Part shown: in pieces, positions 43,806 to 52,135 of the stretch
Numbering within the stretch: position 1 is the stretch's first letter
Layout: each line of letters opens with the position of its first letter
DNA from: Bacillus proteolyticus
Lineage (GTDB): Bacteria > Bacillota > Bacilli > Bacillales > Bacillaceae_G
Direction: 5' to 3'
Length of the DNA: 64,000 nt
NCBI RefSeq assembly: GCF_001884065.1
Contig: NZ_MACH01000138.1
Location: 1-64,000, forward strand
Made by a program: the position numbers and the translations under genes
Notes under the pieces: model-generated
The model's database searches: none
Told to the model about the DNA's origin: nothing
What the model saw: only the letters and a program-made list of their open reading frames with translations

Positions 43806-44318
43806 TTATTCCTCCCAATTAATTAAGCCTTTTTTCTTCATGTTTCTCATAATTCTTCGTTCAATTTTTCGATTAAAGCGTGTTACCAATCCGTCTGTTT
43901 GCGCTACTGGTACAACTAAAATTGTATGAAGTCCCACACGATTCCCACCGAGCACATCCGTTAGTAACTGATCTCCAATTACTACAACTTCATCTGGTTG
44001 CAGGTGCATTTCGTTTATTGCGCGCTTAAAGGCACGAACAAACGGTTTACGCGCGCTATGAATAAACGGAATACCTAATGGGTCAGCGAAGTCTTTAACG
44101 CGTTGCTCGTTATTATTTGAAACGACCGTTACTTGAATATCATTTTCTTTCATTTTCAAAAACCACTCTTCAAGCTGTGGTGTTGCGTTTGGACGATCCC
44201 ATTCAATCAAAGTGTTATCTAAATCAGTGATAACTCCTTTAATTCCACGCTTTTTCAAATCTTCTGGTTGAACATGATATACATTTTTCACATATTCATT
44301 TGGTAAAAATAACTTCAA
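43806..44318 (-). CDS. yqeG: HAD-family phosphatase YqeG
   Basis: This 170-aa protein of the HAD IIIA phosphatase family has the nucleophile motif DLDNTLIEWD and the later VIGDQLLTDVLGGN motif. Substrate unknown. It is the first gene of the leftward yqeG-yqeH-aroE-yhbY-nadD-yqeK-rsfS-yqeM cluster and starts at a TTG preceded by AGAGGTGA. Confidence 0.92.
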   Translation of the reverse strand: MKLFLPNEYVKNVYHVQPEDLKKRGIKGVITDLDNTLIEWDRPNATPQLEEWFLKMKENDIQVTVVSNNNEQRVKDFADPLGIPFIHSARKPFVRAFKRAINEMHLQPDEVVVIGDQLLTDVLGGNRVGLHTILVVPVAQTDGLVTRFNRKIERRIMRNMKKKGLINWEE

Positions 44319-44381
44319 TTTCTTTCACCTCTTTGAGGATTTTTCATAAAATTTTTCGACAACATTTTTCGATAGATAACC

Positions 44382-44480
44382 TGTGGATAAACTTGTACAC
44401 ACTTTCCACATTAATTTTTCAGTTGATTTAGAATTTACTAACAATCTATACACATTTTATCCACTGAGGTATGTGGATAA
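44382..44480. promoter_or_regulatory. Cluster of DnaA boxes upstream of sda
   Basis: TGTGGATAA occurs exactly at 44382-44390 and again at 44472-44480. TTATCCACT (44457-44465) and CTATACACA (44446-44454) each differ from TTATNCACA by one base. TTTCCACA at 44403-44410 is a weaker match. In B. subtilis DnaA controls sda through boxes in its promoter, and the arrangement fits this. Confidence 0.85.
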
Positions 44481-44488
44481 CCTCTTGT

Positions 44489-44517
44489 TTGTGACTGTCA
44501 TATTTTTTTGGTACATT
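44489..44517 (+). promoter_or_regulatory. SigA promoter of sda
   Basis: TTGTGA (44489-44494) and TACATT (44512-44517) are 17 bases apart and lie just downstream of the DnaA box cluster. Confidence 0.6.
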
Positions 44518-44564
44518 AAATGCAACAACGAATCAATCCTTATATTATTAGGAGGTGACTCACC

Positions 44565-44720
44565 TTGAAAACAAAACATATGGAACAGTTATCTACTGAG
44601 TTACTCACTGAGTCTTATTATAAAGCAAAAGAACTAAAATTAAATCCCGACTTCATTTTACTTATAAAACAAGAAATTATTCGACGCTCGTTAGAGGACA
44701 AGCTCGTCAAATCTTCTTGA
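44565..44720 (+). CDS. sda: Sporulation checkpoint inhibitor Sda
   Basis: Sda binds and inhibits the sporulation histidine kinase (KinA in B. subtilis) when replication is disturbed. The product is 51 aa with the helical-hairpin pattern [20 protein letters not shown] and [17 protein letters not shown]. The TTG start at 44565 lies six bases after GGAGGTGA; the ATG at 44580 is 21 bases away and would give a 46-aa form nearer the B. subtilis length. It is divergent from yqeG and follows the DnaA boxes. Confidence 0.92.
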   Translation: MKTKHMEQLSTELLTESYYKAKELKLNPDFILLIKQEIIRRSLEDKLVKSS

Positions 44721-44751
44721 GTACATATAGATTGCTGGTTGACCTGTAAAA

Positions 44752-44773
44752 AGAGCCATCCTGCGATGGCTCT
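44752..44773 (+). terminator. Hairpin downstream of sda
   Basis: AGAGCCATC and GATGGCTCT form a strong stem with a CTGC loop, but no T-run follows on either strand, so it may act mainly as a 3' stabiliser. Confidence 0.6.
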
Positions 44774-44872
44774 CGAATAAACAAGTACTCCCATCTAGGG
44801 GATTTCTTCATTAAGCATCTTTGTCCATATTTCTTAATTAGAGCTTCATAAGTATATTATAAAATCTTTTCT

Positions 44873-45661
44873 TTACTTATGAGATAATCGTGTTGCAATT
44901 TTTTCACCCAGACGCAGCTCTTGTCCACTTGTCAATTCCTGCACTGCTTCAATCATATCTTTTTCAAATAATAAAACAACTGTTGAACCAAATGTAAAGT
45001 ATGCCATCTCTTCACCTTTTTGAACAGTACTTCTTTCATGAAGGAGCTCAATACTATTAACAAACATAGCACCTACTTTTACAAGCGCCATATGTTCACC
45101 TTCACTATTTACTTCTGTAACAGAGCGATAATTTTTTGACAATGGTTCTTTTCCATACTCCATACCCGCTGCATTTACCGGATATGATTTTCTGCCAAGT
45201 ACAAATCTTTCAGTGACAGATCCAGAGAGCGGACTATGAATACGATGATAATGACTTGGACTCAAATAAATTACCATGTATGTACCGCCTGCATATCGCT
45301 TTGCACGCTCTTCATTACCTAGCATATCCACAATTGAATAACGCTTTCCTTTTATATCGAATGTTTTTGTATCCTCAATAGGACCTTGATCAGCAAAAAC
45401 ACCATCAACAGGACTAACGATACTCGATGCATCTGCATCAATACTACGCTTTCCTTCTTTTAGCCTACGCGTAAATAAATCATGCAATGTTTGATATTCC
45501 TTCAAACCCTTTTCCATCTCATCTTGATTAATTTGAAAAACTTTCGCATACGATGGAATAATGATAGAGCTCAAACGCGATTGTGCAAATTTACGTAATA
45601 TATAAGAAGTAAAACGACCATTTGTAAGTTCGATCATAAGTCGATATAATGTACGTCGCAA
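44873..45661 (-). CDS. psd: Phosphatidylserine decarboxylase proenzyme
   Basis: Psd makes phosphatidylethanolamine from phosphatidylserine. The proenzyme cleaves itself at a Gly-Ser bond to form the pyruvoyl group; FTFGST with Ser226 is that site. The [11 protein letters not shown] segment and VDGVFADQG are also family features. Length is 262 aa. The start is a TTG after TTAGGAGG. It appears monocistronic. The spacer 45662-45908 toward sigK holds no recognised feature. Confidence 0.95.
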   Translation of the reverse strand: MRRTLYRLMIELTNGRFTSYILRKFAQSRLSSIIIPSYAKVFQINQDEMEKGLKEYQTLHDLFTRRLKEGKRSIDADASSIVSPVDGVFADQGPIEDTKTFDIKGKRYSIVDMLGNEERAKRYAGGTYMVIYLSPSHYHRIHSPLSGSVTERFVLGRKSYPVNAAGMEYGKEPLSKNYRSVTEVNSEGEHMALVKVGAMFVNSIELLHERSTVQKGEEMAYFTFGSTVVLLFEKDMIEAVQELTSGQELRLGEKIATRLSHK

Positions 45662-45908
45662 ATTACGAAACCTCCTAACCAGTCTATAACTTTAGTTTCT
45701 CCTTCTTTTCTCTCTATATCATATGTAGAATTGGTTCTTATTCCCACATATAGCATGGAGCCGTCTCTTTATACATGAAGAAAACTAAGTATAATTTTTA
45801 TTCTTAAATTGTTTAGCACCTTCTAATATTACAGATAGAACCCGCCATTTTCAACAGTGAACATGTATTTCTTCTTAGAGTAGCTCGTTTTCTTTCCTTT
45901 TTACAGAA

Positions 45909-45944
45909 GAAAAGGCAGCCGCTTTTGAAATACGGTTGCCTTTC
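45909..45944 (-). terminator. Terminator of sigK
   Basis: On the minus strand AAAGGCAACCG and CGGCTGCCTTT form a stem with one mismatch, followed by TCTTCTG. Confidence 0.7.
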
Positions 45945-45951
45945 CTATACT

Positions 45952-46665
45952 CTATTCTTTCGCTTTCTTCTCTTTCTCTGCCCTTACAAATTCATGGAAC
46001 ATTTTCATTAAAGCGCGCTTTTCAATTCTTGATACGTAGCTTCTGGAAATACCAAGTGCCTTAGCAATCTCCCGCTGCGTTTTTTCCTTATCAAGCCCAA
46101 GTCCAAAACGCTTCACGATAACTTCCTTTTCTCGTTCGTCTAAAATATCTATATACTCTTTAATCTTTTCTAACTCCATACTAAGCTGAATCATATCAAT
46201 TACATCTTCAGACTCTGATTTTAATATATCAATAAGCGATATTTCATTCCCCTCTTTATCTTGCCCGATTGGATCATGAAGTGAAACATCTTTTTTCGTC
46301 TTCTTTAGCACACGTAAATGCATCAAAATTTCATTTTCGATACAGCGTGCTGCATACGTCGCAAGCTTAGTTCCTTTCCCTGCAGAATAACTCTCGATCG
46401 CTTTAATGAGCCCAATTGTACCAATTGAAATTAAATCTTCTGCATCTTCACCGGTGTTTTCAAATTTCTTAACGATATGAGCTACAAGCCGTAAATTATG
46501 TTCAATTAAAAGATTTCTCGCTTGAGCATCACCTTGCTCCATTAACTCTAAGTACTTTCTCTCATCATCTGATGATAACGGCTGCGGGAACGCATTATTC
46601 TTCACATAAGAAACAAAGACAAACACCTCTCGAACCATATATCCAATTGCGGCGAATAGACTCAA
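45952..46665 (-). CDS. sigK: Mother-cell sporulation sigma factor SigK (intact)
   Basis: SigK drives late mother-cell gene expression. The 237-aa product starts with a hydrophobic pro-sequence ([19 protein letters not shown]) that is removed before [11 protein letters not shown] by the SpoIVFB protease. Region 2 has [20 protein letters not shown] and [13 protein letters not shown]; region 4 has [20 protein letters not shown]. The gene is continuous through the place where B. subtilis carries skin. The start is the TTG at 46665 after GGAGGTGA. A CATACACAT about 35 bases upstream resembles a SigE -10. Confidence 0.95.
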
Positions 46666-46849
46666 ACCTTTCACCTCCGCCAAAATAGTGGTCTTTATTA
46701 TGTGTATGTGGGCGTAGGGTTGTTTGTGTCTGTACGACATAAATATGGAATCCTTAGCTTTTTGAACGAAATAAGTCTTTCATACCTTGAATATTTTTTC
46801 CAATGTATTACAATATTTTAAGTTCCAAAATTTTGAAAGAGTTGTTTTC

Positions 46850-47392
46850 ATGCGATACTTTACTTCACAAATAAGAAACCTTGTAGTACTCACACTATCT
46901 TTTTTCTTACTGTCAGCTTGCGGACAACAAACTTCGCCCACAAAAACTGAAACTACTAAACAAGATACTGCAGCATCAACAGACAGCACAAAAACTGAGA
47001 ACAACACAACTACTGAAAACAACAAAAAAACCGAAAATAACGAAACAGCTAAAAACAATACAAAAACTGAAACAGAATCTAAAAACACACAGAAAGATCA
47101 ACAACCAGCTAAACAACCAACTAAACAAACTGATACTATTAAATTCACAAGTGAAGATGCTGTGAGAGTTCTCGAGAAAAGAATGGGAGCTCGATCAGCT
47201 GAAATTCATTACGGCTCTGGGGAAGACCAACTAATCGGCACAGTAAATGGTATTAAGCTATATGACGTTTTATACACACGTGGTGACGGTGAACATCAAC
47301 GTGCTGTAAATTTCGCAGTAGGATCAGATGGGAATTTATATGAGTGGTCGAAAGCTCAAGATGGTATTCTTCAACCACTTAACGGCAATTAA
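46850..47392 (+). CDS. Putative lipoprotein with low-complexity linker
   Basis: This 180-aa protein has a signal peptide and lipobox LLSAC (Cys24), predicting attachment to the outer face of the membrane. Residues about 30-95 form a Thr/Asn/Lys/Glu-rich linker with repeated KTENN, TTENN and AKNN-like units. The C-terminal domain (about 100-180) begins FTSEDAVRVLEKRMG and includes YDVLYTRGDGEHQRAVNFAV; I do not recognise its family. The ATG at 46850 is preferred because the signal peptide begins there, although its ribosome-binding site is weak. Confidence 0.78.
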   Translation: MRYFTSQIRNLVVLTLSFFLLSACGQQTSPTKTETTKQDTAASTDSTKTENNTTTENNKKTENNETAKNNTKTETESKNTQKDQQPAKQPTKQTDTIKFTSEDAVRVLEKRMGARSAEIHYGSGEDQLIGTVNGIKLYDVLYTRGDGEHQRAVNFAVGSDGNLYEWSKAQDGILQPLNGN

Positions 47393-47393
47393 T

Positions 47394-47418
47394 AAAGTGG
47401 AACTTTTACTGCCACTTT
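47394..47418 (+). terminator. Hairpin after the lipoprotein gene
   Basis: AAAGTGG and CCACTTT pair around AACTTTTACTG; no long T-run follows. Confidence 0.6.
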
Positions 47419-47448
47419 ATGCGGGATACATTATTCTATGAACATAGT

Positions 47449-47479
47449 AAAGCCAATCGAAACATATCGATTGGCTTTT
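47449..47479 (-). terminator. Hairpin after the YcdB/YcdC-like gene
   Basis: AAAGCCAATCGA and TCGATTGGCTTT form a 12-bp perfect stem next to the stop codon at 47481. Confidence 0.75.
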
Positions 47480-47480
47480 A

Positions 47481-48974
47481 CTAATATTCACTCCAAATTT
47501 TCTCCCCAGTATGCGCATCAATATAACGAATTTCTCGAATACAGTCGAAGGGGGCTTTATGATTTTCATCCGTCGTTTGTTTATACAGTAGTTCGTATTT
47601 CGTTTCCTCTGCATCAACATCTATATGCCATTTTAATTTGACTCGGATGGCATCTATATATATTTGTAACGCGTTTTCTTTTGTTACTTTTGGTGTTGTT
47701 TCATATGTAAGTAATTCTTTTATAAATTTGCTAGACTCTCCAGAGTAGTGCATCACTGCACCATTTTCTGCATTGATGTTGATCATAATATATTTCTGCT
47801 CTACATGAATGTCATTTACATACATTGAAAAGGAAAACCTCTCTATCCCCTCTTCCTCTTCATAATCATCCCAAAGCTGAATATACTTTGTCGCATCTGG
47901 GATAGTATGCTCTAAAAATTGAAGTGCTTTGCTTAAACATTGCTCTCTTGATAAGATTGTTCTTCTTTTTTTCTCATCCTTCCACATAAAAAAAGAAAGC
48001 AATTGATTTGTTTCTTTATCTAGAGTAATTACAACAAATTCATCATGCTTCAGCATTGGAACGTGTTTTTTATAGAACTCATCCATTGAATATGGATCCT
48101 TCTCTTCTATTTCTTTTTGTAATTCTTCTTTTAATACAAATTTTATCCGGACTTCATCCTCATCTACTTTTCCATCTGATTTTACAAATTTCTCCTTGTC
48201 CCAATCAAATAAATCAAGCACATCTTTTTTTGGACTACTCTTTAGCGGTTTATCAATAAGTACTGTAGAAGGTAATTTATAATGGCCTGGCCCATATAAA
48301 TCTTTACCTGTACTTGCATCAATAAACGCATGACTAGGCTCTGGTTCATATACAAGATGGTACCCTTTTACTTCTTCCCCATTTTCATATTTACATGAGG
48401 AGTATGTTAAATCTACAAATACAAGTCTCATATCTTGTCTAGCTTTCAAATTTTCTAAAACGATATTCTCCTCAACAATTTCACTTGGCCATAACGGTTT
48501 TTTCTCTATCGCTTTTTGTCCATTATAATGGAAATTCACAACATTACCTGAAGGATGAACACGCACAACACACCCCGTATTCGGCAATGGATACCCATTC
48601 ACTTCTTGCATATAATTTATTTCTTTCCAGCCACGCCTGTCGTCCTTGACCTTCACATATGTATAACTTTCTAATCTTTCTTTCACATATTTCTTTATAA
48701 ATACATTTGCAATTTCTCTTGCTTTATTCTCCTCTATCGCTTCCTTACCGCTCGAAAAAGAATTGTCATCCTCTATCCTAAATTCAATTAAACTACCAGT
48801 ATGTCTATTCAACGTAATTTGTACCGTTCTCTCCTCATCCTCTTTATGCTCCCACCATAATAGATGATATGGGTCACCCACACCTTCTTGATCATCTACA
48901 ACAAGCCTATAATCATCTGGAATGTTAATAATATGAGCCACTTGCTCTTTTCTTTCTTTATCTTTTTGATTCAC
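47481..48974 (-). CDS. YcdB/YcdC-repeat-like (DUF4901-like) protein
   Basis: This is a 497-aa protein without a signal peptide or membrane segment. It contains two related halves with PepSY/YcdB-like patterns, such as ITLNRHTGSLIEFRIEDDN in the first and ITLDKETNQLLSFFMWKDE in the second. Each half is followed by a segment reading ENKAREIANVFIKKY or REQCLSKALQFLEH, and a motif like IDASTGKDLYG / IDAHTGEKIWS occurs twice. The function is unknown. The gene stands alone between two hairpins. Confidence 0.65.
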   Translation of the reverse strand: MNQKDKERKEQVAHIINIPDDYRLVVDDQEGVGDPYHLLWWEHKEDEERTVQITLNRHTGSLIEFRIEDDNSFSSGKEAIEENKAREIANVFIKKYVKERLESYTYVKVKDDRRGWKEINYMQEVNGYPLPNTGCVVRVHPSGNVVNFHYNGQKAIEKKPLWPSEIVEENIVLENLKARQDMRLVFVDLTYSSCKYENGEEVKGYHLVYEPEPSHAFIDASTGKDLYGPGHYKLPSTVLIDKPLKSSPKKDVLDLFDWDKEKFVKSDGKVDEDEVRIKFVLKEELQKEIEEKDPYSMDEFYKKHVPMLKHDEFVVITLDKETNQLLSFFMWKDEKKRRTILSREQCLSKALQFLEHTIPDATKYIQLWDDYEEEEGIERFSFSMYVNDIHVEQKYIMININAENGAVMHYSGESSKFIKELLTYETTPKVTKENALQIYIDAIRVKLKWHIDVDAEETKYELLYKQTTDENHKAPFDCIREIRYIDAHTGEKIWSEY

Positions 48975-49172
48975 TATACCTTCTCCTTTAATTACAATTT
49001 AAGGTAATTATAACAAACAAAACCAAAACTCATTAAAAAAAAGACAAAAAACTGAAACAATTAGTTCATACGAATTTCACATGAATCTATTACTATTGGA
49101 ATTGTACATAGTGAACTTACTAACAACTGCGTTTATTAATATATAAAATTTCATTTGAAAGGAGTTGAAAAT

Positions 49173-49244
49173 ATGAAAACTAAATATCGCTTTATGATTT
49201 CATCATTTGCTGCTTGCGCCTACATGATTTGGTGTTTAGTATAA
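49173..49244 (+). CDS. 23-aa hydrophobic peptide upstream of the (p)ppGpp synthetase
   Basis: A tiny ORF starts at ATG 49173 after the strong GAAAGGAGTTGA and reads MKTKYRFMISSFAACAYMIW plus three residues. It has a basic N-terminus and a hydrophobic body, like a membrane-inserting or leader peptide. It ends 40 bases before the synthetase gene in the same orientation. Expression is unproven; the ribosome-binding site is the main support. Confidence 0.5.
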   Translation: MKTKYRFMISSFAACAYMIWCLV

Positions 49245-49284
49245 TAACAACTTCACTTGTAAATAAGAAAAGGTGTGTATATAA

Positions 49285-49935
49285 ATGGAATATAACCAAT
49301 CAACAGTTAACTACTGGAAAGCTTTTGTATTACCTTATACATTCGCTTTAGAAGAGTTAAAAACTAAATTTGAAATTATGAACCGGGAAGCTCAATTTTT
49401 AGAAGACTACAACCCGTTTGAACATATAAAAACAAGACTTAAACAACCCGAAAGTATCATTAGAAAGCTTGAGCGTAAAAACTTATCACCAACAGTTGAA
49501 AATGCTCAAACACAATTACAAGATATTATTGGCATCCGTATTACATGTTGCTTTGTAGAAGATATTTACCATTTAAAAGAGGTTATTGAAAATCGTGGAG
49601 ACATGGAAATTGTAGAAGTAAAAGATTATATTGCTAATCCAAAAGGAAATGGCTATAAAAGTTTACACATGATAATAAAATATCCATTGTCACTAAATTC
49701 TGGTACGAAAGATGTCTTTGCAGAAATTCAATTACGTACACTTGCCATGGACTTTTGGGCAAGTTTAGAACATAAACTTTACTACAAATATGAAGGAAAC
49801 ATACCTGATTATTTGAGAGATGAACTACATGATGCGGCTATGAAAGCTGAAGATCTCGATAATAAAATGGCGACCATCCGTCAAGATATTGATGATATTG
49901 AAGCATGTTCAAATCAAATTTTATTACCACTTTAA
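49285..49935 (+). CDS. Small alarmone synthetase, RelP/YwaC-like GTP pyrophosphokinase
   Basis: This 216-aa protein has a stand-alone (p)ppGpp synthetase domain with no hydrolase, TGS or ACT domains. Motifs include NPFEHIKTRLKQPESIIRKL, DIIGIRITCCF, PKGNGYKSLHMII and the strongly conserved EIQLRTLAMDFWASLEHKL. The pattern EHxKxRxKxxESI and FWASLEHKxYYK fits YwaC/RelP (SAS2) better than YjbM/RelQ. It would make alarmones from GTP or GDP and ATP during envelope or other stress. It ends at a strong convergent terminator. Confidence 0.9.
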   Translation: MEYNQSTVNYWKAFVLPYTFALEELKTKFEIMNREAQFLEDYNPFEHIKTRLKQPESIIRKLERKNLSPTVENAQTQLQDIIGIRITCCFVEDIYHLKEVIENRGDMEIVEVKDYIANPKGNGYKSLHMIIKYPLSLNSGTKDVFAEIQLRTLAMDFWASLEHKLYYKYEGNIPDYLRDELHDAAMKAEDLDNKMATIRQDIDDIEACSNQILLPL

Positions 49936-49964
49936 AAAGGTTCTCTCTACGAGAACCTTTTTTA
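49934..49964. terminator. Convergent terminator after the alarmone synthetase
   Basis: AAAAGGTTCTC and GAGAACCTTTT form an 11-bp stem with a CTCTAC loop, T-rich on both strands. Confidence 0.9.
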
Positions 49965-50426
49965 TTTCTTTTCTATCGTACGAACCTCTTCAATTTTCCA
50001 GCCTTCCTCTTCTTTTCCAAGTGCATACTGTACTTTCTTCTGCAAAGTAACTCCCCCGTCTACTTCTTTTTCCTCTGTTTCAACGATAACAAGTCCCTCT
50101 TTAAGAGCTTTCATATTCATATGCCCTAATTCAATTTTCTTATTTCCCTTTTGAAACGCTGCTTCCTTTTGTGTTTTTAAGTCTTCAGCACTAGGCATCT
50201 TCTTTGAAAATAACTCCATATGTTCAGCAAGATTTTTTTCATTCGTCGTCCGTACAAATGCCTCAATAACATCTTGAATGGATTTCTCTTCTTCTTTCGT
50301 TATATGTACCTTTTCCTCAGTTTTTTTAGCAGATTTTTGTTCTATATTATTCTCTTGAGATTGACATCCAACTAGCAATAATACAAATACTAAAAGGAAT
50401 CTTACTTTCCCTAAAAAAATCCTCAT
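49962..50426 (-). CDS. Putative lipoprotein
   Basis: This is a 154-aa protein with a signal peptide and lipobox LLVGC (Cys21). The mature part is Lys/Glu-rich and includes IQDVIEAFVRTTNEKNLAEHM, which resembles the SnoaL/NTF2-like folds found in secreted Bacillus proteins, and ends in beta-rich sequence. The start is set at ATG 50426 by TTAGGAGATGG; the frame extends 16 codons upstream without support. It follows the phosphatase gene by 54 bases, beyond that gene's terminator. Confidence 0.78.
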   Translation of the reverse strand: MRIFLGKVRFLLVFVLLLVGCQSQENNIEQKSAKKTEEKVHITKEEEKSIQDVIEAFVRTTNEKNLAEHMELFSKKMPSAEDLKTQKEAAFQKGNKKIELGHMNMKALKEGLVIVETEEKEVDGGVTLQKKVQYALGKEEEGWKIEEVRTIEKK

Positions 50427-50445
50427 CTTTCCATCTCCTAAAAAG

Positions 50446-50473
50446 AAAAGTGAGGCATTTCGCCTCACTTTCA
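50446..50473 (-). terminator. Terminator of the alkaline phosphatase gene
   Basis: AAAGTGAGGC and GCCTCACTTT form a 10-bp stem with an ATTTC loop; TTCTTTTT follows on the minus strand. Confidence 0.88.
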
Positions 50474-50480
50474 TTTATAA

Positions 50481-51866
50481 TTAGCGTCTTCCTTTATTCG
50501 GATCGCCGCCGCCAACGATGTCAAAGACACGTTTCGCTATGTTTGTATTCTCTTGAACCCCAGAGAATAAGTATTTACCTGGTCCGAATGCATATACGTT
50601 TACATCTTCACCTGTATGTCCACCCGTTGTCCAGCCAGTAACCGAACGCTTATTGAAGATATCTTCAATTGCATTATCAATCTTTGTTACATCTTTTGAT
50701 GGAGCGATATCATTTACAGCTTTAATTTCTTCTGGTGTTAACTGTAAATCAATATACTTTTTCAATGTTTCTTCTACATTTGCACCTTTTGCAATCTCAT
50801 TTGCCATAAAGTCTGGCGTACGTTTCGCAGCTTTAATCGGATCTACTTTAAAGTTATACTCACCATTCGCACCTAAAGATAATCCTCCAGTAGCATGGTC
50901 TGCAGTTGCAACAACTAAGGTATTCTTATCTTTTTTCGCAAACTCAATTGCTGCTTTAAACGCTTTTTCGAAGTCTTCCATTTCACTCATTGCACCGACA
51001 ATATCATTATCATGTCCAGCCCAATCAATTTGACTACCTTCGACCATTAAGAAGAAACCATTTTTATTTTTGTTCAAGCGCTCAATTGCTGCATTTGTCA
51101 TCTCTTCTAATGAAGGTGTTTTATCATTACGATCAATCATTTTATCTAAACCACCTGGTGCAAATAAGCCAAGAACTTGATCGCTTTTATCATTTAATAG
51201 TTGATTACGATCTGTTACATAACTATAACCAGACTTCTTAAACTCTTCTGTAAGATTGCGGTCTTTTCTAACAAAGTTATTTACTCCACCGCCAAGCATA
51301 ACATCTATTTTATGCTTACCTTTAATTTTTTCATCAAAGTAATCATTTGCAATTGCATCCATATTTTTACGGCTAATATCATGTGCACCGAATGCAGCTG
51401 GTGTTGCATGTGTAATTTCAGAAGTCGCAACTAATCCCGTTGACTTCCCTTTTTCTTTCGCTTGCTCCAATACTGTCTTCACTTCAGCTTTATCATTATC
51501 TACTGCAATAGCTGCGTTATATGTTTTTATACCTGCTGACATCGCAGTAGCTGCCGATGCAGAGTCTGTAATATTTTCATGTTCATCTTCTGGATATGTT
51601 TTTTGTGTTCCTACAAGATGCTTATCAAATTCTGTAGATTCCATCTCAAATGTTTTTGGATTATCTTTCATATAGCGATGTGCTGTCATATATGAAGGTC
51701 CCATACCATCCCCAATTAATACGATGACATTTTTAATCTTTGCATTGTTTCCATTCTCATCCGCATTAACCTCACTAGAACGCGTAAAATTCCATGTCGC
51801 TACCGAAGTAACTGCTAACGACGCCACAACTGCAAATGGCCATGCTTTTTTCACAAACTTTTTCAC
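50481..51866 (-). CDS. phoA: Secreted alkaline phosphatase
   Basis: This 461-aa protein of the alkaline phosphatase family has an N-terminal signal peptide (residues 1-35, with FAVVASLAVTSVATW). Metal and catalytic sites are visible: IGDGMG (Asp53), DSASAATAM with nucleophile Ser102, VEGSQIDWAGHDND, TADHATGG and GWTTGGHTGEDV. It releases phosphate from organic esters outside the membrane. PhoP-type repeats upstream suggest induction by phosphate starvation. Gene symbol follows E. coli; the Bacillus name could be phoA or phoB. Confidence 0.94.
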   Translation of the reverse strand: MKKFVKKAWPFAVVASLAVTSVATWNFTRSSEVNADENGNNAKIKNVIVLIGDGMGPSYMTAHRYMKDNPKTFEMESTEFDKHLVGTQKTYPEDEHENITDSASAATAMSAGIKTYNAAIAVDNDKAEVKTVLEQAKEKGKSTGLVATSEITHATPAAFGAHDISRKNMDAIANDYFDEKIKGKHKIDVMLGGGVNNFVRKDRNLTEEFKKSGYSYVTDRNQLLNDKSDQVLGLFAPGGLDKMIDRNDKTPSLEEMTNAAIERLNKNKNGFFLMVEGSQIDWAGHDNDIVGAMSEMEDFEKAFKAAIEFAKKDKNTLVVATADHATGGLSLGANGEYNFKVDPIKAAKRTPDFMANEIAKGANVEETLKKYIDLQLTPEEIKAVNDIAPSKDVTKIDNAIEDIFNKRSVTGWTTGGHTGEDVNVYAFGPGKYLFSGVQENTNIAKRVFDIVGGGDPNKGRR

Positions 51867-51935
51867 TGTCTTGTCCCCCTAATTAGGTTATTCATTTCCC
51901 ACTATCAAATTTAATAGAAGACTGTTAAGAGAAAA

Positions 51936-51971
51936 TGAGTTAAATGTAAATTTTTTGTTAACTTATGTAAA
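51936..51971 (-). promoter_or_regulatory. PhoP-type direct repeats upstream of the phosphatase gene
   Basis: On the minus strand TTTACA (51966-51971), TTAACA (51956-51961) and TTTACA (51945-51950) recur every 10-11 bases, with a degenerate fourth copy at 51936-51941. This matches the TT(A/T/C)ACA repeats bound by PhoP in Bacillus. Confidence 0.75.
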
Positions 51972-52135
51972 TTCCAGTTATAATTTGTATAAGTTTGTCT
52001 TTTCGTATTAACGATACTTCCCTTTACAAAGAAAAATATAAACATGTTGGATTCCTTTTAATACGAACCTATTATTTTACATTTCGTAATATTATTCTTA
52101 TTTTTTCAAATTTAAATAGAAATATGGTGAACTTT

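Noticed and set aside
47438-47641. 67-codon plus-strand ORF over the end of the YcdB/YcdC-like gene
   Set aside because: It covers a terminator hairpin and is antisense to a convincing coding frame.
49053-49058. TGAAAC resembling an ECF sigma -35 upstream of the alarmone synthetase
   Set aside because: No CGTC-like -10 occurs at the expected 16-17-base distance, so a SigM/SigW promoter cannot be supported.
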